A stretch of DNA of 64,000 bases, taken from Microbulbifer celer (GTDB lineage: Bacteria > Pseudomonadota > Gammaproteobacteria > Pseudomonadales > Cellvibrionaceae). Each line of letters opens with the position of its first letter. Position 1 is the stretch's first letter. Both the position numbers and the translations under genes were made by a program. Below the pieces are notes generated by a model. It was not told the origin of the DNA. It saw only the letters and a list, made by a program, of their open reading frames with translations, and searched no databases. This document shows, piece after piece, positions 44,554 to 54,658 of the stretch. Location: positions 434,001-498,000 of the forward strand of contig NZ_CP087715.1 of NCBI RefSeq assembly GCF_020991125.1, written 5' to 3'.

Positions 44554-45573
44554 TCAGGCGGCGTCGGTCACCAGTGTCAGCGCCTGTTCCAGCACCTCCG
44601 GTCCCGCGCCCGCGGTATGTGCGTTTTCGCTCAGATGCCGGCGGAACCGCCGTGCGCCGGGTACGCCCTGAAACAGCCCCATCATGTGTCGGGTAATATG
44701 GTTGAGTCGCTGCCCGCGGCTCAACTCGCGTTCGATATAGGGCAGCATGCCGGCAATCACTTCCGCCGGTGTCGGGCCGGGCTCGCCGTCAAACAGCGCG
44801 CTGTCGACCTCGGCCAGCAGCGTCGGGTTCTGGTACGCCGCGCGCCCGAGCATAACACCATCGAGTTGCCGGAGATGTTCGCGACATGCCTCTATGGTAT
44901 TGATGCCGCCGTTCAGTACGATTTCAAGCTCTGGATAGTCCCGCTTCAGCTGGTACACCATGTCGTACTTGAGCGGCGGTACCTCGCGGTTCTCCTTCGG
45001 ACTCAGACCATTCAGCCAGGCCTTGCGTGCATGCACGATGAAGGTTTCGATACCGGCCTGCGCCTGAGCCTCCACAAAGCGGGTCAGCCCGGCGTAATCC
45101 TCCATATCATCGATACCGATGCGGTGTTTTACCGTCACCGGAATGGATACCGCACTTTTCATCGCACCCAGGCATTCCGCTACCAGGTCCGGCTCTTCCA
45201 TCAGGCAGGCACCAAAACGGCCGCGCTGCACCCGATCGCTGGGGCAGCCGCAGTTCAGGTTCAACTCACTGTAGCCCCACTGTTCAGCAATTTCCGCGCA
45301 GCGCGCCAGTTCATCCGGATCGCTGCCCCCCAGCTGAAGCGCCACCGGCTGCTCCTCCAGGTTGAAATCCAGGTGGCTCTCCCGGTCGCCGTGGATGATC
45401 GCACCGGTGGTGACCATCTCCGTGTACAGCAACGCGTGCTTGCTCAGCAGGCGCCAGAGGTAGCGACAATGTCTATCACTCCAATCCATCAGAGGGGCGG
45501 TGCAGAAGCGGTGATTGACGGCACGCGCGGAGCCTCGGGTGGCGGGGGCGATGGGTGTGGACGATTCAGGCAT
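44554..45573 (-). CDS. dusA: tRNA-dihydrouridine(20/20a) synthase DusA
   Basis: This 339-aa FMN enzyme reduces uridine 20/20a in the tRNA D-loop. The N-terminal [19 protein letters not shown] and the active-site motif [14 protein letters not shown] (catalytic Cys in GCGCPS-like context) are clear, and [13 protein letters not shown] and [16 protein letters not shown] follow. The start at 45573 lies just downstream of a -10-like TATAAT; starts further upstream would lie before or in that promoter. No strong Shine-Dalgarno is seen. Confidence 0.94.
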   Translation of the reverse strand: MPESSTPIAPATRGSARAVNHRFCTAPLMDWSDRHCRYLWRLLSKHALLYTEMVTTGAIIHGDRESHLDFNLEEQPVALQLGGSDPDELARCAEIAEQWGYSELNLNCGCPSDRVQRGRFGACLMEEPDLVAECLGAMKSAVSIPVTVKHRIGIDDMEDYAGLTRFVEAQAQAGIETFIVHARKAWLNGLSPKENREVPPLKYDMVYQLKRDYPELEIVLNGGINTIEACREHLRQLDGVMLGRAAYQNPTLLAEVDSALFDGEPGPTPAEVIAGMLPYIERELSRGQRLNHITRHMMGLFQGVPGARRFRRHLSENAHTAGAGPEVLEQALTLVTDAA

Positions 45574-45613
45574 AGGGCGGGTATCGGAAGAAAACTGCGT
45601 TAAAACTGGCCGC

Positions 45614-45619
45614 ATTATA
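45614..45619 (-). promoter_or_regulatory. Possible -10 box for dusA
   Basis: Read on the minus strand these bases are TATAAT, ~40 nt before the chosen dusA start. No good -35 was found at 17 nt, so it is only a candidate. Confidence 0.3.
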
Positions 45620-45660
45620 ACGGGGTTAACGCTCGCTCCCAGCCCGGGGAGCAAATCTGT

Positions 45661-46869
45661 TTAATGATTGCGTTCGCGGGGGGGGACATCGGTGCTGGAG
45701 GTGACCTGAACGCCAGGCTGAGAAACGTGGACGGCGGCTTCCAGGGTGGGGCGCAGCTTTTTCACCACGCTGCGCGCGGTAGCGCGGTAACTGGTGAGTT
45801 TGCCGCCAGCGACCGCGAGAATACGCGGGTGCTTTTCCCGATCGCAGCAGATCAGGGTTTCCCGGCTGCGGGAAAAGGGGCTCTTCTCGGATAGCGGCAG
45901 CACCCGCAGGCCGGAATACGCGTCGCTCACTTCGTGCAGTTGCAGGGGCCGCGTTTGCGGAAAATACTGCTTCAGGGTGCGCAGCAGGTACGTCTTTTCC
46001 TCCAGCGTGGGGGCCACCTCGGAAGGATTGCCATGGTAGGGGCGCTCGGTGGTGCCGATCAGAGTTTCTCCCTGCCAGGGCATGACGAATACGGCGCGGC
46101 CGTCTTCGGCTTCTACATAGAAGATTTTATTGGCCAGCTTCAGTGGTACCTGAATATGGGTGCCGGCCACCAGGTCCAGTGGCGGCAGCTTGGGCCGCGG
46201 GCTGCACTTGCTGTTGGTTTCCTCAATCCACGGGCCGGTGCAGTTCACCAGCACCTGGCAGTGGAGGGTATTCAGCTGTCCCTGATGGAAATAGTCCGCA
46301 ATGACGAACTTGTCTGTCACCTCCGCCCCCACAAGGCTGCCCGGGCAGATCAGCTCGGCTCCGTCGCGCATGGCGTTGCGAATGGCTTCCTGGGTCAGGG
46401 CGGTATCGTCTGTCTGTGCATCGTAATAGCGGTAGACCGCCAGCAGATCGTCGCGATTCAATCCTTCCAGCGCATCCCAGTCATTGATGTCCAGCGATTT
46501 GAAGCGTGAGTAGGGGTTGAAGATGCCTGCCAGTAACGCGTACAGGGACAATCCAGCGCGAATCATCAGTGGAGAGCGTTTGCTGTGCCGGTATACCGGA
46601 ATCAGGAAGGGCACCAGATGTACCAGGTCCGGCTTGTGCTCCAGCAGCCACTTGCGCTCCAGCAGGCATTCGCGCACCAGGCCCAGTTGTCCGCTTTCCA
46701 GATAGCGCAGACCGCCGTGTATCAGCTTGGATGAGCGCGAGGATGTGCCGGCGGCGACTGCTGTCTGCTCCAGAATCGCGACCCGGTAGCCTTCGGCGCT
46801 CAACGACTCGGCGACACCGGCCCCCTGGATACCGGCGCCCACCACGAGCACATCATATTCCGTAGACAT
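45661..46869 (-). CDS. glpD: FAD-dependent glycerol-3-phosphate dehydrogenase, short form
   Basis: The 402-aa product has an FAD-binding N terminus (YDVLVVGAGIQGAGVAESLSAEGYRVAILEQ), the GlpD signature SSRSSKLIHGGLRYLE, LVNCTGPWIE, PWQGETLIGTTE and a C-terminal GGKLTSYRATARSVVKKL. It oxidises glycerol-3-phosphate to dihydroxyacetone phosphate at the membrane. It is ~100 residues shorter than E. coli GlpD (501 aa) and lacks the C-terminal helical domain. AGAGAGG precedes the ATG. It overlaps the upstream GDPD-like gene by 17 nt, suggesting translational coupling. Confidence 0.88.
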   Translation of the reverse strand: MSTEYDVLVVGAGIQGAGVAESLSAEGYRVAILEQTAVAAGTSSRSSKLIHGGLRYLESGQLGLVRECLLERKWLLEHKPDLVHLVPFLIPVYRHSKRSPLMIRAGLSLYALLAGIFNPYSRFKSLDINDWDALEGLNRDDLLAVYRYYDAQTDDTALTQEAIRNAMRDGAELICPGSLVGAEVTDKFVIADYFHQGQLNTLHCQVLVNCTGPWIEETNSKCSPRPKLPPLDLVAGTHIQVPLKLANKIFYVEAEDGRAVFVMPWQGETLIGTTERPYHGNPSEVAPTLEEKTYLLRTLKQYFPQTRPLQLHEVSDAYSGLRVLPLSEKSPFSRSRETLICCDREKHPRILAVAGGKLTSYRATARSVVKKLRPTLEAAVHVSQPGVQVTSSTDVPPRERNH

Positions 46870-47545
46870 TGCTGGCCTCTCTGGAGCGCATCAGCAAAGG
46901 CAGGTCGCCGGTCAGCAGGTGATGTGCTCCCCGGTGACGCCAGTGGACCGCGCCCTGAGCGGTGTTGATTTCATGTACCACCCATTGCCACGGCCCTGGG
47001 GGGAGCTCCTGGCAGTCCACCGTGCTGTGCTCAATGAACAGATAGTCTGGCGCCAGTGTCACCACTTCTGCCGATAGGCAGCGGGCTACGTCGGGCACCC
47101 GCAGCGCCACGTGGTCGAAGCCAAGACTCCTGGCCAGGCGCAGGCTGCGGATATCGCTGGCAATCAGGACAAAGTTATCCTGGTTGGCGAGAATCTCTTT
47201 TTGCAATGATTTTATCGCCCTTTCTGTGCCAATTTGCCGCAGCGTAGTCGCACGTAATTCCACGAACCACTCCAGGTGACGGTGGCGGCTTGCCCAGTCT
47301 GTGAGCTGACCGAAGCTGCACAGTGGCAGCGTTTTCAGGTCCCGGTTAGGTGTTTGTGACAGTGGTTGTTCTATTCCGCGTTCCGGGTGGCCCAGGTTGT
47401 CGCCAGCAAAGCACCAGGGCGTTCCTTCTCTGCTGAACTGGACCTCGGTTGCGATTGCACAGGCGCCTAAACCATGGGCCGCTTCAAACGCTGCCAGGGT
47501 GTTTTCCGGATGGTGAACCTTGTCGCCTAGGTGCGCAATGAGCAT
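46853..47545 (-). CDS. Glycerophosphodiester phosphodiesterase-fold protein with lost catalytic residues
   Basis: The 230-aa product aligns with GDPD enzymes (LIAHLGDKVHHPENTLAAFEAA, VQFSREGTPWCF, LEWFVEL) but key residues are changed. The AHRG motif is AHLG (Arg to Leu), the metal-binding E-x-D is A-T-E, and the second catalytic His in FHDD is Ala (FAGD). The start of the fold and its length are otherwise normal, with no frameshift. It is probably a pseudoenzyme or has another chemistry. It overlaps glpD, whose substrate would be the product of an active GDPD. Confidence 0.78.
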   Translation of the reverse strand: MLIAHLGDKVHHPENTLAAFEAAHGLGACAIATEVQFSREGTPWCFAGDNLGHPERGIEQPLSQTPNRDLKTLPLCSFGQLTDWASRHRHLEWFVELRATTLRQIGTERAIKSLQKEILANQDNFVLIASDIRSLRLARSLGFDHVALRVPDVARCLSAEVVTLAPDYLFIEHSTVDCQELPPGPWQWVVHEINTAQGAVHWRHRGAHHLLTGDLPLLMRSREASNVYGI

Positions 47546-47713
47546 GGATGTGAGCTTCCGGGTGGGGGCTTATTTTGCAGTTTCCTGGCTTTGAAGGTGC
47601 GGCTCTCAAAGCGCATTCTTACTAATGAAAATAGTTCGTGGGAAGCGCCTTGCAACTCGCGGGGGGCGACTCTCGCGCCGCGCGCCGTTCTCGGCATTTT
47701 TCCAATCAACCAC

Positions 47714-47739
47714 TCAAGATTGCCGGCGACGGGCCGATA
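47714..47739 (+). promoter_or_regulatory. Sigma-28 (FliA) promoter of the motA operon
   Basis: TCAAG (47714-47718), 14 nt, GCCGATA (47733-47739) matches the flagellar sigma-28 consensus (T[A/C]AAG-N14-GCCGATAA) with correct spacing. The site is ~37 nt before the motA start. FliA is encoded at the far end of this motility block (62326-63021). Confidence 0.8.
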
Positions 47740-47775
47740 GCTTCCTCACAAGCCTTGGGGGAGTGGAAGTTACTC

Positions 47776-48639
47776 GTGCTGATATTTATCGGATTCGTCG
47801 TGGTCGTGTTGTCGGTGTTCGGCGGGTTTGCGATGTCCGGTGGGCATCTCGGGCCGCTGTACCAGCCAATGGAATTCCTGATCATCGTGGGGGCGGCGGT
47901 AGGCTCATTCATCGCCAGTAATAACGGCAAGGCAATTCGCGCCACGCTGCGTACACTTGCCCGCCTCAAACGCTCCACCAAATATGACAAGTCAATCTAC
48001 ATGGATCTCATGGGGCTGCAGTACAAGCTGCTGTGGAAGATGCGTCGCGACGGCGCCATCGGTATCGAGAAAGATATCGAGTCGCCGGCAGACAGCGAAA
48101 TCTTTGCGGATTACCCGCGCATTCTCAGCGACCCGATGATCATGGGATTCACTACCGACTACCTGCGCCTGATGGTGAGCGGCAGTATGGATCCCATTGA
48201 GCTCGATGAGCTGATGACCCACGAGATCGAAGCCTTCGAACACGAGGCGCGGGTGCCGGCGGACGCACTGCTGAAAGTAGGGGACGGCCTGCCGGCGTTC
48301 GGTATCGTCGCCGCGGTTCTCGGTGTGGTGAAGGCACTGGCTTCTGCGGATGCAGCTGCCGGCGAAGTCGGCATGATGGTGGCCCATGCGCTGGTGGGAA
48401 CATTTGTCGGCATTTTGCTGGCATACGGCTTCGTCAATCCGCTCGCCAGCCGTATCGAGCGCCAGGTACAGGAGGCGGTAAAAGTACTGCAGTGCGTGCG
48501 GGTGACCCTGCTCGCGAACTTGAACGGCTATGCGCCGCAGCTGGCGGTGGAGTTCGGGCGCAAGGCGCTGGATACGTCGGACCGCCCGACCTTCGGCGAA
48601 CTTGAAGACCACGTGCGTCCGTCCCTGTCCGCGGCATGA
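47776..48639 (+). CDS. motA: Flagellar motor stator protein MotA
   Basis: The 287-aa product forms the proton-type stator with MotB. From the GTG at 47776 the product (LIFIGFVVVVLSVFGGF) lines up with the E. coli MotA N terminus, and GGAAG lies 6 nt upstream; the long in-frame region before it is not MotA-like. GSFIASNNGKAIRATL, SEIFADYPRI, VGDGLPAFGIVAAVLGVVKAL and LVGTFVGILLAYGF follow. It is closer to E. coli MotA than to sodium-type PomA by eye. Its stop overlaps the motB start (ATGA). Confidence 0.95.
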   Translation: MLIFIGFVVVVLSVFGGFAMSGGHLGPLYQPMEFLIIVGAAVGSFIASNNGKAIRATLRTLARLKRSTKYDKSIYMDLMGLQYKLLWKMRRDGAIGIEKDIESPADSEIFADYPRILSDPMIMGFTTDYLRLMVSGSMDPIELDELMTHEIEAFEHEARVPADALLKVGDGLPAFGIVAAVLGVVKALASADAAAGEVGMMVAHALVGTFVGILLAYGFVNPLASRIERQVQEAVKVLQCVRVTLLANLNGYAPQLAVEFGRKALDTSDRPTFGELEDHVRPSLSAA

Positions 48640-49508
48640 GCAGTGCTGGCAAAGGTGCACGTCGCATCGTCATTCGCCGCTCGCGCAAAGCCCATCCGGT
48701 ACACCACGGCGGCGCCTGGAAAATCGCGCTGGCAGATCTGATGACCGCGCTGATGGCGCTGTTTCTGGTGATGTGGATTGTATCTACCGCATCGCCCCAG
48801 CAGTTGCATGGGCTCGCCGAGTATTTCCGTACGCCGCTCGCGGTGGCGTTGAGCAAAGGTGACCGGGAAAGTGCCAGCACCAGTGTGATTCCCGGGGGCG
48901 GGGCCGACCCCGCGCACGTGGACGGTGAGCGGGCGCGTGTGGACCTGCGTAGCCAGCGGCTCCCGGACGACACCCGGCGCACCTTCATGGACCTGAGGTT
49001 TCGCATCGAGAGCGTGATCCAGGGGGATCCTGAATTGTGGGAAATGCGCGATCAGGTGCGTTTCGAACTGATCCCGGATGGACTGCGTATCCAACTGCTG
49101 GAAACCGATCAGCGCACCATGTTCCAACTGGGCAGCGACACGCTGGTGCCGGAAATGCAGCGGCTGATTCGCGCCCTTGCACCGCTGCTCAATCAATTGC
49201 CGAACGCAGTCAGTATCAGTGGCCACACCGATAGCCTGAGCTACGCCGCCGGAGACAGCGGTTACAGCAACTGGGAGCTGTCCGCCGACCGTGCCAATGC
49301 CAGTCGGCGCGAACTGATGGCCGGCGGTCTGCAAAGCGACAAAGTGTTAAGGGTAACGGGGATGGGCGAGCGGGTTCCGATTCCGGGCAGCCACCCCGGG
49401 GATCCAGTAAACCGGCGGATCAGTCTGCTGGTGTTGAGTGAAGAAGCGGCCGATCGCATCCGTGCGGGTGGCCGCACTGAGCCGCTGCAGGCTCTGCAGG
49501 AGCGATGA
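48636..49508 (+). CDS. motB: Flagellar motor stator protein MotB
   Basis: The 290-aa product has one N-terminal membrane helix with the proton-carrying Asp (D34 in WKIALADLMTALMALFLVMW) and a periplasmic OmpA-like peptidoglycan-binding domain (AVSISGHTDSLSYA, NWELSADRANASRREL, GMGERVP, NRRISLLVL). It anchors the MotA4MotB2-type stator to the wall. ATGA overlaps at both ends (with motA and with cheA) indicate a tightly coupled operon. Confidence 0.95.
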   Translation: MSSAGKGARRIVIRRSRKAHPVHHGGAWKIALADLMTALMALFLVMWIVSTASPQQLHGLAEYFRTPLAVALSKGDRESASTSVIPGGGADPAHVDGERARVDLRSQRLPDDTRRTFMDLRFRIESVIQGDPELWEMRDQVRFELIPDGLRIQLLETDQRTMFQLGSDTLVPEMQRLIRALAPLLNQLPNAVSISGHTDSLSYAAGDSGYSNWELSADRANASRRELMAGGLQSDKVLRVTGMGERVPIPGSHPGDPVNRRISLLVLSEEAADRIRAGGRTEPLQALQER

Positions 49509-51607
49509 TGGATATCACAGATTTTTACGACACATTTTTCGAGGAAGCCGGAGAGCTTCTGGCGGAGATGGAGCAGCATTTGCTGGAGCTGGATGTAGAG
49601 GCACCGGATCCGGAGCAGCTAAACGCAATTTTCCGCGCGGCCCATTCCATCAAGGGCGGCGCGGGTACTTTCGGCTTCGAGGCGCTGCAGCGCACCACGC
49701 ACCTGCTGGAAAACCTGCTCGACTACGCGCGCTGTGGTGAGTTGACCCTGCGTCGCGATCTGATCGATATATTTCTGGAAACCAAAGATATGTTGAATGA
49801 CCAACTGGATGCCTATCGTCAGAGTGTCGAACCGGATCCGGAGGCACTGGAACGCATCTGCCGCATCCTGCAGCAATTGGCACTGGAGGAGATTGGTGAA
49901 GGCGCAGCGGTTGAAGACGTCGCCCCCGCCCAGTCTTCCGCACCGATTTCCGAAGTGGAACCCGCAGTAGAACCCCAAGGCGAAGAGACGCCGGTGCCAG
50001 CGTCCGGGCGTTTCCGGATCACCTTGAGCGACGTTTCGGAAAAAGACCGCGATCTGCTGATTGAAGAGATGGCGCACCTGGGCAAGGTCGAGAGCAAGTC
50101 CGGAGACACGGCTCGCTACGAGGTGGTACTCGCCTCTTCCCTGGGTGGAGATGAAATTGAAGCGGTGTTGTGCTTTGTGGCGGATCCCGAGCAGCTGGAG
50201 ATAGCCCCGGCAGCCGATGCATCCGAGACACCAGCTGTGGAGACCGCCACCGCACCGGCGGTGACCGAAAGTGATACCAGCAAGCCTGCGGAAAAAATCC
50301 CGGAAAAAGCGCCGGAAAAACCGCGAGCCAGAGCTCCGTCGCAGGCGAAAAACAGTGGCGACAGCGCTTCCATTCGGGTACCGGTTACCAAGGTGGACCA
50401 GATCATCAATCTGGTTGGCGAACTGGTGATTACCCAATCCATGCTCGACCAGGTAGCGGAAGAGTCCGAAGGCAATCGCGACGGCAAACTGTCCAGTGGT
50501 CTGAGCCTGTTGTCGCGCACCGCGCGGGATTTGCAGGAGGCGATCATGTCGGTGCGCATGGTGCCGATGGATTACGTGTTCAGTCGCTTTCCGCGCCTTG
50601 TGCGGGACCTGGCCAGCAAGCTCGATAAAGAAGTCGAGCTGATTACCGAAGGCAAATCGACTGAGCTGGACAAGGGGCTGACCGAGCGCATTATCGACCC
50701 GCTTACCCACCTGGTGCGCAACAGTCTCGACCACGGTATTGAAACCCCGGCCGAGCGCGAAGCGGCGGGCAAGTCCCGCACCGGCAATCTGCTGCTATCG
50801 GCTCAGCATCAGGGCGGCAGTATCCTGATTGAAGTGAGTGACGATGGGGGGGGGCTCAACCGGGAAAAAATTCTCGCCAAAGCCGAGGCCAATGGCCTGG
50901 CAGTGCCCGACAACATCAGTGACGAAGATGTGTGGCAATTGATTTTCGCGCCGGGCTTTTCTACCGCGGCGGAGGTCAGCGATGTCTCCGGGCGAGGTGT
51001 CGGTATGGACGTGGTCAAGCGCAACATTGAAGCCATGGGCGGGCATGTTGAAATCGACTCGCGTCCCGGTCAGGGCACCACTACGCGTATTGTCTTACCG
51101 CTCACGCTGGCCATTCTCGATGGCATGTCGGTACGCGTGGGGGAAGAAACCTTCGTGCTGCCGGTGAATGGCGTGATCGAATCCCTGCAGCCGCGGGAGG
51201 AAGATCTTTACCCGATGGCGGGGGAAGACCTGCTGCTCAAGGTGCGCGAAGACTACCTGCCGCTGATTTCCGTACGCACGGCAATGGATGTGGAAAAGGC
51301 GATAGCAGATCCGACCGCCTCCATTGCCGTCATCGTGCAGGGCCAGGGGCGGCGGTACGCGCTGCAAGTGGATGAGCTTGTGGGGCAGCAGCAGGTGGTG
51401 GTGAAAAACTTGGAGACCAATTACCGCAAAGTGCCCGGCGTTTCCGCTGCGACCATTCTTGGTGACGGCAGTGTCTCTCTGATCCTCGATATCAGTGACC
51501 TGCACCGTTTGCACCAGAGCAAGAAAAACCAGGGCGCCTTCGAGTCCGCCGCCCGTGAACCCATGTCATCGGCCACCCGCCCCAGTGAAGAGGTAGCGTA
51601 TCAATGA
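49505..51607 (+). CDS. cheA: Chemotaxis histidine kinase CheA
   Basis: The 700-aa kinase has a P1 HPt domain with phospho-His 47 in [17 protein letters not shown], a P2-like region (~175-230), the dimerisation domain ([20 protein letters not shown]), the ATPase domain ([45 protein letters not shown]) and a C-terminal CheW-like P5 domain. It phosphorylates CheY and CheB in response to chemoreceptors. It overlaps motB and cheW by 4 nt each. A second ATG at 49508 is an equally possible start. Confidence 0.97.
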   Translation: MMDITDFYDTFFEEAGELLAEMEQHLLELDVEAPDPEQLNAIFRAAHSIKGGAGTFGFEALQRTTHLLENLLDYARCGELTLRRDLIDIFLETKDMLNDQLDAYRQSVEPDPEALERICRILQQLALEEIGEGAAVEDVAPAQSSAPISEVEPAVEPQGEETPVPASGRFRITLSDVSEKDRDLLIEEMAHLGKVESKSGDTARYEVVLASSLGGDEIEAVLCFVADPEQLEIAPAADASETPAVETATAPAVTESDTSKPAEKIPEKAPEKPRARAPSQAKNSGDSASIRVPVTKVDQIINLVGELVITQSMLDQVAEESEGNRDGKLSSGLSLLSRTARDLQEAIMSVRMVPMDYVFSRFPRLVRDLASKLDKEVELITEGKSTELDKGLTERIIDPLTHLVRNSLDHGIETPAEREAAGKSRTGNLLLSAQHQGGSILIEVSDDGGGLNREKILAKAEANGLAVPDNISDEDVWQLIFAPGFSTAAEVSDVSGRGVGMDVVKRNIEAMGGHVEIDSRPGQGTTTRIVLPLTLAILDGMSVRVGEETFVLPVNGVIESLQPREEDLYPMAGEDLLLKVREDYLPLISVRTAMDVEKAIADPTASIAVIVQGQGRRYALQVDELVGQQQVVVKNLETNYRKVPGVSAATILGDGSVSLILDISDLHRLHQSKKNQGAFESAAREPMSSATRPSEEVAYQ

Positions 51608-52101
51608 GTCAACTCAGTGCAGCTGAAAAAAACACCGCGTCCCAGGCTCGCGATCGGGAGTTCCTGGTGTTCTCCCTGGGCGAGGAGGAATACGCGATCG
51701 ATATCCTGAAAGTGCAGGAAATCCGCGGTTACGACAATGTCACGCGTATCGCCAATGCGCCGGATTTCATCAAGGGCGTCGCCAACCTGCGCGGTGTCAT
51801 CGTGCCGATTGTAGACCTGCGGATAAAATTCCGGCTGTCCCAGGCAGTCTATGACGAACAGACCGTAGTGATCGTGGTGAATATTGCCGGACGGGTTGTG
51901 GGTATTGTGGTCGATCGGGTTTCCGATGTGATGACCTTGAATGCAGAGCAGATCAAGCCGGCCCCGGAATTTGGTGTGAGCCTACCGCTCGACTACATCA
52001 GTGGATTGGGCAACCTGGAACAGCGCATGCTGGTGCTTGTGGATATTGAAAAGCTGCTGACCAGTCGGGAAATGGAGTTGGTCGCGGAAGCCGGGGAATA
52101 A
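51604..52101 (+). CDS. cheW: Chemotaxis coupling protein CheW
   Basis: The 165-aa product is a single CheW domain: [21 protein letters not shown], then [17 protein letters not shown] and [14 protein letters not shown]. It joins receptors to CheA in polar arrays. Its start overlaps the cheA stop (ATGA) and the next receptor gene begins 6 nt after it. Confidence 0.97.
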   Translation: MSQLSAAEKNTASQARDREFLVFSLGEEEYAIDILKVQEIRGYDNVTRIANAPDFIKGVANLRGVIVPIVDLRIKFRLSQAVYDEQTVVIVVNIAGRVVGIVVDRVSDVMTLNAEQIKPAPEFGVSLPLDYISGLGNLEQRMLVLVDIEKLLTSREMELVAEAGE

Positions 52102-52107
52102 GACATC

Positions 52108-53733
52108 ATGAAAAACTCTCAACCGGTAACCAACCGGGAAACGGTCCTGCGCGACAATCACTTCCTGATTTCAAGAACCGACCTGAGCGGACGTATTGTT
52201 TACGCCAACCCGGCGTTTGTGGAAGTGAGCGGCTACAGCCGTGATGAACTTGTCGGTGCGGACCACAACATCGTGCGTCACCCGGATATGCCCAAGGCCG
52301 CGTTCGCCAACCTGTGGCAGACCATCAGGAACGGCGATGTTTGGATCGGCCTGGTAAAAAACCGCCGTAAGGATGGCGGCTTCTACTGGGTGCGTGCCCA
52401 TGTGACCCCGATAATCAAGTCGGGCAAGGTGGTCGGCTATGTCTCCGTACGGCTCAAGGCGAGTCGTCACGACATCGAAACGGCGGAGAACCAGTATCGA
52501 ATTCTGCGCGACGGTCGGGAAAAGCGTTTTTCGCTGTTATATGGACAGGTCATTCCGCGCGGCGTCCGCGGTTGGTGGGCTCGCCTGCAAAATGTCTCTC
52601 TGGCCGCGCAGCTCACATTGATTCCGGTGGTGGCTGGTCTGTTGCTGAGCGGCAGCCTGATGGCCTCCTGGGGGGCTTCGGCTGAACACGAGGCGGCTAC
52701 CAATTGGCCGCTGGTGCTGTTACTGCTCGGCGTCCCGTTATTGGCCGGGCTCAGTTACTCAGTGGGCCGTCGGATACTGCGTCCGCTGGAAGGCCTGCGC
52801 AACTTCTCTCTGCAGGTCGCGGCCGGCAACCTGGATGCGGTGATACCGGAGTGCTCCGGTGGCGAAATGCAACGACTTACACAGGCCCTCGGCGTCATGA
52901 AGCGAAGTCTTTATGACATGGTTAACGAAGTGAATACCGGTGTAAGCGTTGCGGTAAACTCAGCGCGCAGTATCGCCAGTGGCAACGACGAGCTTGCCTC
53001 GCGCACCGACCAGCAGGCGGCATCGTTGCAGCAGACCGCGTCCAGTATGGAAGAAATCACCATCACGGTGGGGCAGAATGCCGACAATGCGAAACAGGCC
53101 AGCGGTCTGTCTGAAAGCGCCGCGCAAGAGGTGAAGGAAGGGGGGGATGCCATGGCACAGATCGTGGATACCATGGGCAATATCACCCACAGTGCCAAGC
53201 AGATGGCGGCCATCATCGAGACCATTGACGGGATTGCGTTCCAGACCAATATCCTCGCCCTTAATGCGTCAGTTGAAGCGGCGCGTGCCGGCGATCACGG
53301 TCGCGGGTTTGCGGTGGTCGCACAGGAAGTGCGCAGCCTCGCCGGACGGTCTGCCGATGCCGCGCGGGAAATCCGCACTCTGATCGACAGTTCCAATCGC
53401 CAGGTCAATGCTGGCGCGGAGCTGGTGCGTCGGGCGGGTCGCTCGATGAATGATGTGGTCGAATCTGTCGCTCGTGTGAGGGACATCATGCGCGAAATAT
53501 CCACGGCATCTGCGGAGCAGAGTACCGGTATCGGTCATATCAATGTCGCAGTATCACAAATGGATGAAGTGACCAAGCAGAATGCAGATAAGGTACATAT
53601 TACCGCGCATTCATCTGGTGAACTGACCGATCGCATGACCCATTTGGCACAGACCATGGAAGTTTTCCAGATTCAGGGGCCCAAGGCGCACGTACAAGTG
53701 AAAGACGATTCGACGTCAAGTGTTGCAGGTTGA
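52108..53733 (+). CDS. Aer-type chemoreceptor with PAS domain
   Basis: The 541-aa receptor begins with a PAS domain of the Aer type (LISRTDLSGRIVYANPAFVEVSGYSRDELVG, then HPDMPKAAFANLW), which in Aer binds FAD and senses energy or redox state. Two close membrane helices follow (~170-190, ~198-212), then a HAMP-like segment and the MCP signalling domain with hairpin tip [27 protein letters not shown]-type residues. There is no C-terminal CheR-binding pentapeptide. It sits between cheW and cheR, the position of tar/tap in E. coli. Confidence 0.92.
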   Translation: MKNSQPVTNRETVLRDNHFLISRTDLSGRIVYANPAFVEVSGYSRDELVGADHNIVRHPDMPKAAFANLWQTIRNGDVWIGLVKNRRKDGGFYWVRAHVTPIIKSGKVVGYVSVRLKASRHDIETAENQYRILRDGREKRFSLLYGQVIPRGVRGWWARLQNVSLAAQLTLIPVVAGLLLSGSLMASWGASAEHEAATNWPLVLLLLGVPLLAGLSYSVGRRILRPLEGLRNFSLQVAAGNLDAVIPECSGGEMQRLTQALGVMKRSLYDMVNEVNTGVSVAVNSARSIASGNDELASRTDQQAASLQQTASSMEEITITVGQNADNAKQASGLSESAAQEVKEGGDAMAQIVDTMGNITHSAKQMAAIIETIDGIAFQTNILALNASVEAARAGDHGRGFAVVAQEVRSLAGRSADAAREIRTLIDSSNRQVNAGAELVRRAGRSMNDVVESVARVRDIMREISTASAEQSTGIGHINVAVSQMDEVTKQNADKVHITAHSSGELTDRMTHLAQTMEVFQIQGPKAHVQVKDDSTSSVAG

Positions 53734-54590
53734 GCGTCTTGAATCAGGCACCAGGCATTGTGTACCGAGACCGCGAGCTCGAGTTTACCGAACGCGATTT
53801 CCAGCAGATTCGCACGCTGATCGCCGAGCGCGCCGGTATCGTACTCGCGGAGCACAAGCGCGACATGGTATACAGCCGGTTGGGGCGCTGTGTCCGCAGC
53901 CGCGGCCTCGCCCGCTTCAGTGATTATCTCTCTGCGCTCTCGCAAAAAAATGCGAAGGAAGACTGGCAGGAATTTGTCAATGCATTGACCACCAATCTGA
54001 CGGCCTTTTTCCGGGAGCCGCACCACTTCCAGCTGCTCGCTACACATTTTCGGGAGCGTCAGCAAAATAGCGGCGAGCCAATCAGAATATGGAGCGCGGG
54101 CGCCTCGACCGGTGAGGAGCCCTACTCGATTGCCATCGCCCTGCGGGAAGTGCTGGGGGATTGCCCGCTAGCACCGAAAATTCTCGCCACGGATATCGAC
54201 AGTGAGGCCTTGAAACGCGCACGCACGGGCATCTACCGACTGGAGCAGGTCCGGCGCCAGGTTGACGAACAGCGTGTGCATCGCTTTTTTCTCAAAGGCA
54301 GCGGCGCGCGCGCGGGGTTCGCCCGGGTGCGTCCCGAAATTGCACAGCAGGTGACTTTCCGGCAGTTGAACTTTGTCGGCGCGCAATGGCCGATCCAGCA
54401 GCGCTTTGATGCCATTTTCTGCCGCAACGTCATGATCTATTTTGACCGCGAAACCCAGGTCCGGCTGCTCGATCGGTTTGCCTCGCTGCTGAACAAGGGG
54501 GGGCTGCTGTTTGTCGGCCATTCGGAAAATTTCAGCCATCTCACCCATCGTTTCCGTCTGCGTGGCCAGACCGTTTATACCCTTACCTGA
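53730..54590 (+). CDS. cheR: Chemoreceptor glutamate methyltransferase CheR
   Basis: The product is 286 aa if started at TTG 53730; a TTG at 53739 is an alternative, and no ATG fits. It has the helical N-terminal domain (LIAERAGIVLAEHKRDMVYSRL), TNLTAFFREPHHF, the SAM-binding IWSAGASTGEEPYSIAIAL, ATDIDSEALKRARTGIY and IFCRNVMIYFD. It methylates receptor glutamates for adaptation. The first bases overlap the stop of the Aer-type receptor gene. No cheD follows; a promoter lies in the gap before cheB. Confidence 0.94.
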   Translation: MSVLNQAPGIVYRDRELEFTERDFQQIRTLIAERAGIVLAEHKRDMVYSRLGRCVRSRGLARFSDYLSALSQKNAKEDWQEFVNALTTNLTAFFREPHHFQLLATHFRERQQNSGEPIRIWSAGASTGEEPYSIAIALREVLGDCPLAPKILATDIDSEALKRARTGIYRLEQVRRQVDEQRVHRFFLKGSGARAGFARVRPEIAQQVTFRQLNFVGAQWPIQQRFDAIFCRNVMIYFDRETQVRLLDRFASLLNKGGLLFVGHSENFSHLTHRFRLRGQTVYTLT

Positions 54591-54658
54591 GTGGTCGGCT
54601 CTGGCCCCAAAGTCCGGAGCCCATATCGGCCGCCGCGAAATTTAATCCCTCGACTCCC

